Below, piece by piece: positions 1 to 5,136 of a stretch of 5,218 nt of DNA; position 1 is the stretch's first letter, and every line of letters begins with the position of its first letter. The stretch covers positions 1 to 5,218 of the forward strand of contig JAGWJK010000399.1 of the NCBI GenBank assembly GCA_028865845.1. The letters are read 5' to 3'. This DNA comes from Rhizobiaceae bacterium (lineage in GTDB: Bacteria; Pseudomonadota; Alphaproteobacteria; Rhizobiales; Rhizobiaceae). Under the pieces are notes generated by a model that worked only from the letters and a program-made list of their open reading frames with translations, was not told the DNA's origin and did not search any database. The position numbers and the translations under genes are program-made.

Positions 1-1
1 C

Positions 2-382
2 GGCGGCGCGATCATGGGGCTGGCGGGCGCGGTGCAGGCCCATTTTATCGGTTTCATCGCACCGGACAATTATGTTCCGACACTGACCTTCCAGGTCTGG
101 GTGATGTTGATCGTCGGCGGCTCCGGCAGCAACAAGGGCGCGGTTTTCGGCAGCATCATCGTCTGGGCGATCTGGGCCGGCTCGGGCGCCTTGACCAGCG
201 TGCTCTTCACGCCGGAGCAGCAGGCCCGCGCCGCCTCGCTGCAGATCGTTGCCATCGGCGTCATGCTTTGCGTCATCCTGCTGGTCCGGCCGAACGGCAT
301 CTTCGGCGACATGCCACGCCGCCCGCGCTTCGGCAAGCGCGAACGGAAGCCGACTGCGGACAAAAGCGGTGCAACGCCATGA
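2..382 (+). CDS. livM: Branched-chain amino acid ABC transporter permease, LivM type (3' end only)
   Basis: This is the C-terminal 126 codons of an inner-membrane permease; the reading frame is open to the left edge, so the ATG at 14 is internal. LivM pairs with LivH to form the membrane channel of a binding-protein-dependent importer for branched-chain or related amino acids, powered by LivG and LivF. What is seen: the family's AGAVQAHFIGFIAPDNY stretch at the start, then VMLIVGGSGSNKGAVFGS (the conserved 'GG-G-G' cytoplasmic loop that contacts the ATPases), two hydrophobic segments, and the typical ending LLVRPNGIFG followed by a basic tail rich in R and K. The 'AHFIGFIAP' type fits LivM better than LivH. 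No livG or livF follows within the window, so they must lie upstream or elsewhere. The substrate cannot be told from this part; amino acid, amide or urea-type relatives share the fold. Confidence 0.9.
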   Translation, partial: GGAIMGLAGAVQAHFIGFIAPDNYVPTLTFQVWVMLIVGGSGSNKGAVFGSIIVWAIWAGSGALTSVLFTPEQQARAASLQIVAIGVMLCVILLVRPNGIFGDMPRRPRFGKRERKPTADKSGATP

Positions 383-431
383 GGCATGTTTTTCGTCAGA
401 CGATCATCGCTTCGCCGCGCTTCCTTGCGCT

Positions 432-554
432 GCCCCTCACCCCAGCCCTCTCCCCGCAGTGCGGGGAGAGGGGACGATGGAGCAAGATTGCAGTGTGTGC
501 CACTGTAAAGCCCCCTCGCCCCGCGCAAGCGGGGAGAGGGCTGGGGTGAGGGGC
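432..554. repeat. Large two-palindrome intergenic repeat, RIME-like
   Basis: The outer arms 432-457 and 529-554 are a perfect 26-base inverted repeat. Each arm is also half of a local hairpin: 446-457 pairs with 461-472 (12 bp, 3-base loop), and 513-524 pairs with 529-540 (12 bp with one mismatch, GCAA loop). A small dyad CAGTG-N5-CACTG lies in the centre (491-505). The core CCTCTCCCCGC / GCGGGGAGAGG is, from memory, the hallmark of palindromic repeats scattered through rhizobial genomes, such as the Rhizobium-specific intergenic mosaic elements (RIME). The family name is inference; the symmetry is seen directly. It occupies most of the gap between the permease and oxidoreductase genes and ends one base before the ATG at 556. 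In RNA it could form either two separate hairpins or one long stem. Confidence 0.88.
548..551 (+). promoter_or_regulatory. Shine-Dalgarno-like GAGG inside the repeat's right end
   Basis: GAGG lies four bases before the ATG at 556 and is part of the right arm of the palindromic repeat. It is the only purine-rich ribosome-binding candidate for this start. If the long stem of the repeat forms in the mRNA, these bases would be paired and hidden. Confidence 0.5.
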
Positions 555-555
555 C

Positions 556-1884
556 ATGCACTCAGTTTCGACACCAGCAAACTCGCCTGACGACTCGAAA
601 GCACCACTGTCCCTTTGGCACGCGACCGCCCGCAACCGTCGCAGCCGCCCTGCCTTTGCAGGTGATCTGGACGCCGATCTCGCGATCATCGGCGGCGGCT
701 TTTCCGGATTGTCGGCGGCTCTTCACGCGGCCGAAAAAGGATTGTCAGTCGTCGTGCTCGAAGCCGAAATCATCGCCTATGGCGCAACGGGACGGAATGC
801 CGGCTTCGTAGTGCCGAATTTCGCCAAGATGGACCCGGACAACATCATCACCGCACTGGGTGCCAAACACGGCGAGCGTCTGGTGCGGATGGCAGCCGGC
901 AGCGGCGATCTCGTCTTCGACCTGATCAGGCGCCACAATATCGATTGCGATGCGCGGCAGAGCGGCTGGATACAGCCGGCCCACTCCGCGGCAGCCTTCG
1001 ACAAGGTCAAGTCCCGCGCCCGGCAATGGGCCGCCCGCGGGCGCCCGGCGGTCGTTCTCGATAAAGGAGCGGTCCGCGACGCGACCGGTGCCGACGGTTA
1101 TTTTGGTGGTTGGATGGATAAATCCGGCGGTGTGCTGAACCCCGTTGCCTATGCCAATGGCCTCGCGACAGCTGCGGAAGCCGTAGGCACCCGGATCTTC
1201 GAACATTCTCCCGTCCGCTCGATCGAGCGCCTGGCCGACGGCTGGAGGCTCGCGACGGAACACGGTCATGTCCGGGCGGGAAAGGTGTTTGTCGCGACGA
1301 ACGCCTATGGCGGCAAGCTCAATTCCGAGCTGGCACGCACTTACTTTCCGCTCAAGGTCTTTCAGATCGCGACCGAACCGTTGCCGGCCTCGATCCGCGA
1401 GCGGCTGCTGCCCGGCGGACAATGCGTCTCCGATACGCGGCGCAATCTCTTCACCTTCCGCTTCGATGCGGAAAACCGGCTGATTACCGGCGGCATGCAC
1501 ATCGTCGGCATTGGCGCCGACCGGCGCGTGCCTCGCACCATCCATCGCCGCCTCGCGGTTCATCTTGGGATCACCGACATTCCGCCGCTGGCCTATAGCT
1601 GGTCCGGCATGGCGGCCGTCGCGCCGGATTTCCTGCCGCATCTGGTCGATCTCGGCCCCGGCCTGATTGCCGGTTTCGCCTGCAACGGCCGCGGGATCGC
1701 CATGACGACGACGATGGGCAAGGTTCTCGCGGAATGGGCCACGGGTGCTGCCGCAACCGACCTGCCGATCCCCTTTTCGCCGCCGGCGGAAATCCCCTTC
1801 CATGCCCTCATGAGGCATGCGCCCAATGTCCTGCTGCCCTGGAGCATTCTGCAGGACAAGATGGACGAACGCGGCCGCCGATAG
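556..1884 (+). CDS. FAD-dependent oxidoreductase, DAO family (amine/amino-acid oxidase, PuuB/OrdL-like)
   Basis: This 442-residue protein is probably a cytoplasmic flavoenzyme that oxidises an amine or amino acid C-N bond with FAD. What is seen: the near-terminal SLWHATA motif (residues 19-25) typical of the gamma-glutamylputrescine oxidase-like group; a dinucleotide-binding beta-alpha-beta segment LAIIGGGFSGLSAA (42-55) with G46, G48 and G51, ending in the ribose-binding acid E69 in VVVLEAE; GATGRNAGFV (76-85), the flavin-contacting loop; AYSWSGMAAVAPDFLP, and the C-terminal FAD-binding segment GLIAGFACNGRGIAMTT. Length is normal for the family (about 430). There is no signal peptide. The ATG at 556 is chosen because SLWHATA needs about 20 residues before it and no better start exists; its ribosome site lies in the flanking repeat. 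Context with a LivM permease suggests that it oxidises the imported compound. The exact substrate (gamma-glutamyl-amine, glycine derivative, opine-like compound) cannot be read from sequence. Confidence 0.9.
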   Translation: MHSVSTPANSPDDSKAPLSLWHATARNRRSRPAFAGDLDADLAIIGGGFSGLSAALHAAEKGLSVVVLEAEIIAYGATGRNAGFVVPNFAKMDPDNIITALGAKHGERLVRMAAGSGDLVFDLIRRHNIDCDARQSGWIQPAHSAAAFDKVKSRARQWAARGRPAVVLDKGAVRDATGADGYFGGWMDKSGGVLNPVAYANGLATAAEAVGTRIFEHSPVRSIERLADGWRLATEHGHVRAGKVFVATNAYGGKLNSELARTYFPLKVFQIATEPLPASIRERLLPGGQCVSDTRRNLFTFRFDAENRLITGGMHIVGIGADRRVPRTIHRRLAVHLGITDIPPLAYSWSGMAAVAPDFLPHLVDLGPGLIAGFACNGRGIAMTTTMGKVLAEWATGAAATDLPIPFSPPAEIPFHALMRHAPNVLLPWSILQDKMDERGRR

Positions 1885-1893
1885 CCCGTCCTC

Positions 1894-1936
1894 AAAAAGA
1901 CTGCGCCTGCGGTATCGGCGCAGATACCGCAGGCGC
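1894..1936 (-). terminator. Strong hairpin terminator, best in the minus direction
   Basis: A perfect 14-bp stem (1903-1916 with 1923-1936) with a six-base loop. Read on the minus strand it is followed by AGTCTTTTTGAG, a T5 tract, as in an intrinsic terminator. On the plus strand it lies 18 bases after the oxidoreductase stop but is followed by only mixed sequence, so plus-strand termination would be weaker. It probably ends transcripts from the minus-strand BI-1 gene, about 165 bases past its stop, and may work in both directions. Confidence 0.72.
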
Positions 1937-1937
1937 T

Positions 1938-1973
1938 CATTGCGTCTCTTAGAACCCCCAGGGAGACGCAATG
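1938..1973. repeat. Second intergenic hairpin (11-bp stem, 14-base loop)
   Basis: Bases 1938-1948 pair perfectly with 1963-1973, and two further G-T pairs can extend the stem inward. It begins one base after the preceding hairpin. No T-tract follows on either side, so it is not a typical terminator. Its role is unknown; a processing or 3'-end protection structure is possible. Confidence 0.6.
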
Positions 1974-2002
1974 GTGAGACGAGATTACTCTCGCTCGTTC
2001 CT

Positions 2003-2100
2003 CAGAGCGGTTCAGCCTTTCACGGACGCCGAGAACCGCTCTGTCTTTTGCTGTTCACAATTCCGGACGGAAAATCGCTACGCGCTTTTCCCGGAGTTGC
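2003..2100. repeat. Paired inverted repeats resembling a common rhizobial gene-end repeat
   Basis: Two consecutive dyads: 2003-2013 with 2033-2043 (perfect 11 bp, AGAGCGGTTC type, 19-base loop), then 2058-2066 with 2091-2099 (9 bp including one G-T), with an inner GAAAA/TTTTC stem (2070-2074 with 2086-2090). The phrase AATTCCGGACGGAAAA followed by CGCTTTTCCCGGAGTTGCTC closely resembles, from memory, a repeat found many times in Rhizobium, Sinorhizobium and Agrobacterium intergenic regions. Membership is recognition, not a search result; the symmetry is seen. On the plus strand the first hairpin is followed by TCTTTTG, so it could help stop transcription coming from the oxidoreductase side. 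The second dyad ends two bases from the stop codon of the minus-strand BI-1 gene. Confidence 0.65.
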
Positions 2101-2101
2101 T

Positions 2102-2818
2102 CTATTCCCGCTCGCCGGTGAAGTTCAGCAGCAGCTGGAAGATGTTGACGAAGTTCAGGTACAGAGACAGCGCGCCGAAGACGGCCAGCTTCTGCTGTGA
2201 TTCCTGATCGTAGTTTTCGGCATACTGTTCCTTGATGTTCTGCGTGTCCCAGGCCGTCAGACCGACGAAAACGACGATGCCGATGACCGAGATCGCGAAT
2301 TGCAGCGCGGTGGACCCCAGGAAGATGTTGCCGATGCTGGCGATGATGATGCCGAACAGACCCATCATCAGGAACGAGCCGATATTGGAAAGGTCACGCT
2401 TGGTCGTGTAGCCATAGAGGCTGGTCGCGCCGAACATCGTCGCGGCGATGAAGAAGGTCCGCGCGATGCTCGTGCCGGTGAACACCAGGAACACCGAGGC
2501 CAGCGACAGGCCCATGACCGCGCAGAAAGCCCAGAACATCGTCTGCGCCGTGCTCGCCGACATCGACTGGATGCGGAACGAGAAAAACAGCACGAAAGCC
2601 AGCGGGGCGAGCATCACGACCCACTTCAGCGGCGATTGGAAAATCGGAACGTAGAGTGCCGGCGTCGTGCCGACGATCAGCGCGACGATGCCTGTCACCA
2701 CAAGGCCGATGCCCATGTAGTTGTAGACGCGCAGCATGTGCTTGCGCAGCCCTTCGTCGAAGAGCGCCTGCGAGCCAGCGGCGGCGCCATAGCCGTATCG
2801 CGGATTGGTCGGATTCAT
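2102..2818 (-). CDS. BI-1/YccA (YbhL-like) family inner-membrane protein
   Basis: This 238-residue protein belongs to the Bax inhibitor-1 / TMBIM family, which in bacteria (for example B. subtilis YetJ) forms a pH-dependent calcium leak channel; the role in proteobacteria is not settled. What is seen: a short polar N-terminus (1-30) with RKHMLRVYNYMGIGL leading into the first helix, then about seven hydrophobic segments at roughly 32-50, 64-81, 94-113, 121-137, 146-167, 172-189 and 211-232; the family motif GLTAWDTQNIK (186-196) with D191; and SLYLNFVNIFQLLL near the end. In the homologues I recall, the second acid of the pH-sensing pair sits where this protein has N222. The start is well supported by an AGGAG seven bases before the ATG. 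It follows the anti-sigma gene by 22 bases on the same strand, so co-transcription is likely. Confidence 0.93.
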   Translation of the reverse strand: MNPTNPRYGYGAAAGSQALFDEGLRKHMLRVYNYMGIGLVVTGIVALIVGTTPALYVPIFQSPLKWVVMLAPLAFVLFFSFRIQSMSASTAQTMFWAFCAVMGLSLASVFLVFTGTSIARTFFIAATMFGATSLYGYTTKRDLSNIGSFLMMGLFGIIIASIGNIFLGSTALQFAISVIGIVVFVGLTAWDTQNIKEQYAENYDQESQQKLAVFGALSLYLNFVNIFQLLLNFTGERE

Positions 2819-2825
2819 GGTCGTT

Positions 2826-2830
2826 CTCCT
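2826..2830 (-). promoter_or_regulatory. Ribosome binding site (AGGAG) of the BI-1 gene
   Basis: AGGAG, within AAAGGAGA, lies seven bases before the ATG at 2818 inside the 22-base gap to the anti-sigma gene. It fixes the BI-1 start and shows that this gene is translated on its own signal. Confidence 0.8.
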
Positions 2831-2840
2831 TTAATCGAAA

Positions 2841-3623
2841 CTAGTAAAGCGTACGGGCGAGCTTTTCGGCCGCGCCGTCGAGTTCTGTTGTCTTGTCGGT
2901 GCCGATCAGCGCATAGGCGACTTCGCCGATCTGCCAGTAGGCAGCCTGCGTATCGCCACGTTTCAGGTGGCTGACCTTGAGCACCCCGAATTTCCCGGGG
3001 CGGACGGCAAACAGCGCAAGGTGGCCACTCCCTTCGGCAGCGCCCTCCCTTTCCACCGTCAGCTCGACGCTCGGGCCGAATTCGGACGGATAGATCTGCA
3101 CATCCTTTATGTGCCAGGTCTTCGGCAGCTCCGGCATGACGATCGCCGTCGACGCGCGGATCTCCTCGGGATTGTAGATCGGATCCGGCGACTGCGAGGC
3201 CATCTGGAGGCGCACTTCGGTCGTCCGGTAAGCACGCAGCGCGTCATCCACGAAGGCCGGCGCACGGGCGGATGCGCTCACCTCAGTTGCGGTAAACGCG
3301 CCGAAGGACGTATGCGCCACCCAGCCGGCGGCTATCAGCACGGCGACGGCTGCGACGCGCTGGAAGGAGTGCAACACGCGGTCGTAGACGAGGCCGCGCT
3401 CCAGCCGACGTGCCGCTTCGCGGGTCTCGGCCTTTGCCATGGTGCCATCGCCCGCCAGCGCCATGCGCAACTCACCACGCATGCTCATATCGGCCATCAC
3501 CTTGGCGGCGATGTCGGGATGCTCGGAGAGATAGGACTCCACCTCGACCCTGCGCGCCACCGACAACTCGCCATCGACATAGGCGTCGAGATCGCTATCC
3601 ATGATCGGATCATTTGTTTTCAT
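2841..3623 (-). CDS. Membrane-anchored anti-sigma factor, zinc ligands absent
   Basis: This 260-residue protein very probably binds and inhibits the ECF sigma factor encoded just upstream. What is seen: an N-terminal anti-sigma domain with the usual DLDAYVDGELSVARRVEVESYLSEHP (11-36) and a helical part to about residue 80; one membrane segment RVAAVAVLIAAGWVAHTSF (88-106); then a domain of about 150 residues predicted outside the membrane, with DPIYNPEEI and repeated beta-like stretches, for which I recognise no function. Charge places the N-terminus in the cytoplasm. The zinc-binding H-x3-C-x2-C of many family members is reduced to H35-x3-A39-x2-V42, and the protein has no cysteine at all, so sensing by thiol or zinc chemistry is unlikely. 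The start at 3623 is chosen for its perfect AAGGAGG; M8 is a weaker alternative. The first 14 bases overlap the sigma gene, implying translational coupling. Confidence 0.87.
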   Translation of the reverse strand: MKTNDPIMDSDLDAYVDGELSVARRVEVESYLSEHPDIAAKVMADMSMRGELRMALAGDGTMAKAETREAARRLERGLVYDRVLHSFQRVAAVAVLIAAGWVAHTSFGAFTATEVSASARAPAFVDDALRAYRTTEVRLQMASQSPDPIYNPEEIRASTAIVMPELPKTWHIKDVQIYPSEFGPSVELTVEREGAAEGSGHLALFAVRPGKFGVLKVSHLKRGDTQAAYWQIGEVAYALIGTDKTTELDGAAEKLARTLY

Positions 3624-4149
3624 TGCCGCCTCCTTCGATGAGCCGAAGATGAGAGGTCTGAGGTGCCGTGTCCTCGAAATTTCTGAGCGAAGCGCGTGCG
3701 CGGGAAATCCGCGACATCAGCGTGCCGACGGGGATTCCAAGCGCGGACGCAGCTTCGTGATAGGAAAGATCCTCGATCGCGACGAGATGCAGCGCCTCGC
3801 GCTGCTCCTCCGGCAGATTGAAGAAAGCCTCGCGCACCTGCCGTAGTCGGATGGCATGGTCCTGCGACGCCGGTAATACGGGTTCGAGCTCGCTGGCCGC
3901 CGCCTCGTGGCGACGGTTGCGCGACCGCGTCTGCCGCAGCCGGTCGACATGGGCATTGTGCAGGATCGACAGCAGCCAGGTCCGCAGGTCTGCGCCGCGC
4001 CGGAAGGTCGATTTGCGTTCGTAAGCCTTGACCAGCGCGTCGTGCACCAGGTCTTCCGCCTCGTCCGCGTTGCGGACGAGCGAACGGGCATAACGTCTCA
4101 GCGAACCGAGCTGCCCCAAAACATCGAATGTCCGTCCTTTGTGTTCCAT
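3610..4149 (-). CDS. ECF-type RNA polymerase sigma factor (sigma-70 family, group IV)
   Basis: This 179-residue protein directs RNA polymerase to a small stress or envelope regulon. What is seen: sigma region 2 at about residues 14-75, with LRRYARSLVRNADEAEDLVHDALVKAYE and the promoter-melting stretch FRRGADLRTWLLSILHNAHVDRLRQ; a linker; and region 4 at about 103-158, with NLPEEQREALHLVAIEDLSYHEAASALGIPVGTLMSRISRAR, whose helix-turn-helix reads the -35 box. There is no region 1 or 3, as expected for ECF factors. It overlaps the anti-sigma gene by 14 bases, the standard pairing. An ECF-like promoter directly ahead suggests autoregulation. The ATG at 4149 leaves only seven bases after the -10 box, so the mRNA may be leaderless; TTG at codon 11 is an alternative start that still keeps region 2 intact. 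The exact ECF subgroup and gene number cannot be assigned here. Confidence 0.93.
   Translation of the reverse strand: MEHKGRTFDVLGQLGSLRRYARSLVRNADEAEDLVHDALVKAYERKSTFRRGADLRTWLLSILHNAHVDRLRQTRSRNRRHEAAASELEPVLPASQDHAIRLRQVREAFFNLPEEQREALHLVAIEDLSYHEAASALGIPVGTLMSRISRARASLRNFEDTAPQTSHLRLIEGGGNENK
3629..3635 (-). promoter_or_regulatory. Ribosome binding site (AAGGAGG) of the anti-sigma gene
   Basis: A full-consensus AAGGAGG lies five bases before the ATG at 3623, inside the last codons of the sigma gene. It decides the anti-sigma start and suggests that the inhibitor is translated efficiently relative to the sigma factor. Confidence 0.85.
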
Positions 4150-4156
4150 ACTCCAA

Positions 4157-4184
4157 TATACGGAACCGCGAGCGATCCTATTCC
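4157..4184 (-). promoter_or_regulatory. Putative autoregulatory ECF-type promoter of the sigma operon
   Basis: On the minus strand, GGAATA (4184-4179) and CGTATA (4162-4157) are separated by exactly 16 bases. A -35 box beginning GGAA and a -10 box beginning CGT, with a 16-17 base spacer, are the general ECF pattern, and such promoters commonly precede their own sigma gene. Only seven bases separate the -10 box from the ATG at 4149, so transcription would start at or very near the start codon. The site lies in the AT-richer 63-base gap after the bestrophin-like gene, and an A-rich stretch at 4195-4206 lies upstream of the -35 box. Confidence 0.7.
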
Positions 4185-4212
4185 ATCGTCGCGTAAATAT
4201 TTTTTGCCGACA

Positions 4213-5136
4213 TCACATCAGCAGGAAATCCTTGGGTTGCGGCAGCGGCGGCAGATCGGTCTCGCCCAGCGCTTCGCGCAGGTTGATTTCGATCGTATCG
4301 GCAAGCGCGCCGATCGCCAGCGCATTCGGCCGGTTGCCGAAAGGGTCCTCCAGTTCGTCGCCGAGCGCATCGAGCCCGAAGAAGGTGTAGGCGACCAGCG
4401 CCGCCACGAAGGGCGATCCCCAGCCGAGCGTGTCGACGAAACCAAAAGGCAGCAGGAAGCAGAAGAGATAGGCTGTGCGATGCAGCAGCAGCGTGTAGCC
4501 GAAAGGCAGCGGCGTGTTGCGGATACGTTCGCAGGCGGCTTGCACCGCCCCCATCTGCCCGACGCTGTTGTCGAGCAACTGATACTGTATATCCGAAATC
4601 ACGTTGGCGCCCTTCAGCCGCGCAAGATCTGCCGAAATCAGCCGCAGCAGCAGGTCGGGCTTGTTCTGCACGGTGCGATAGAAGTCGATCTCGCTAGGAG
4701 CGAGATGTCCTGTCACCTTGCTCTCGTTGCCACCGGGCCTCAGGTGGCAGACCAGCGCCTGGGTGAATGCCATGGTCAGCCGCAGCAGGTCCTTCCGCGC
4801 CTGCACTCCGGCGGCTCCCGCCGCCTCCAGCAACATCGTCTGCCGCGCAAAACCCCTTGCGACATAGACGAGCTGACCCCAGTCTCGCCGCCCTTCCCAC
4901 CAACGGTCGTAGCAGGCATTATTGCGGAAGCCGAGGAAGATCGAGAGCGCGATGCCGAGCAGGGCGAAGGGCGAGCCGTTGAACGACAGGATCACGTTCG
5001 GCCGCGCCTCGTGCCCCCAGACGATCAGGGTCGACAGCAGGAAGATCACGACGATCTGCGGCAGGATCCGGAGGATGATCGACCCGCGGACAATGAAGAA
5101 AAGCTGGAAAAGGCTCGGCCGGTCGCGGACGATCAT
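4213..5136 (-). CDS. Bestrophin-family (RFP-TM, YneE/UPF0187-like) membrane protein
   Basis: This protein of 307 residues belongs to the bacterial bestrophin-like family; bacterial members studied (Klebsiella KpBest) form pentameric ion channels, and the physiological role is otherwise little known. What is seen: an N-terminus MIVRDRPSLFQLFFIVRGSI of the same type as E. coli YneE; a hydrophobic helix at about 20-40; ALLGIALSIFLGFRNNACYDRWWEGRRDWGQLV (58-90), the most conserved block, with helix 2 and the RNN and RWWE motifs; a soluble helical part to about 200; IRNTPLPFGYTLLLHRTAYLFC (205-226); further membrane segments to about 255; and DELEDPFGNRPN (260-271), the conserved acidic motif. The ATG at 5136 is chosen because the family begins with MIVR; a GTG three codons earlier (5145) is also possible, and neither has a clear ribosome site. 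The frame stays open to the right edge. The gene lies 63 bases before the sigma gene on the same strand. Confidence 0.9.
   Translation of the reverse strand: MIVRDRPSLFQLFFIVRGSIILRILPQIVVIFLLSTLIVWGHEARPNVILSFNGSPFALLGIALSIFLGFRNNACYDRWWEGRRDWGQLVYVARGFARQTMLLEAAGAAGVQARKDLLRLTMAFTQALVCHLRPGGNESKVTGHLAPSEIDFYRTVQNKPDLLLRLISADLARLKGANVISDIQYQLLDNSVGQMGAVQAACERIRNTPLPFGYTLLLHRTAYLFCFLLPFGFVDTLGWGSPFVAALVAYTFFGLDALGDELEDPFGNRPNALAIGALADTIEINLREALGETDLPPLPQPKDFLLM

Noticed and set aside
488..509. TTGCAG and TGTAAAG in the centre of the repeat as a sigma-70 promoter
   Set aside because: The spacing is far too short, and the bases belong to the central dyad of the repeat.
396..689. Small frames on both strands across the palindromic repeat
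   Set aside because: They translate the repeat itself (PHPSPLPA-type strings), a well-known source of false small genes.
745..1971. A 408-codon minus-strand open frame
   Set aside because: It lies antisense to the well-supported FAD oxidoreductase, is very rich in Arg, Gly and Ala, has no recognisable motif, and is explained by GC-rich third positions on the opposite strand.
1971..2207. A 78-codon plus-strand frame with an AGGGAG five bases before its ATG
   Set aside because: It runs through the intergenic hairpins and then antisense into the BI-1 gene. Its middle is a translation of the rhizobial-type repeat, and its composition (many S, R, C and F) is not protein-like.
2300..3641. Two long plus-strand open frames (2300-2974 and 2967-3641)
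   Set aside because: They are antisense to the BI-1 and anti-sigma genes, extremely rich in Arg and His, and have no domain features.
4162..4190. Plus-strand GGAAC followed by CGTC, ECF-promoter-like
   Set aside because: The spacer of about 20 bases is too long and no plus-strand gene follows; it lies within the minus-strand promoter region.
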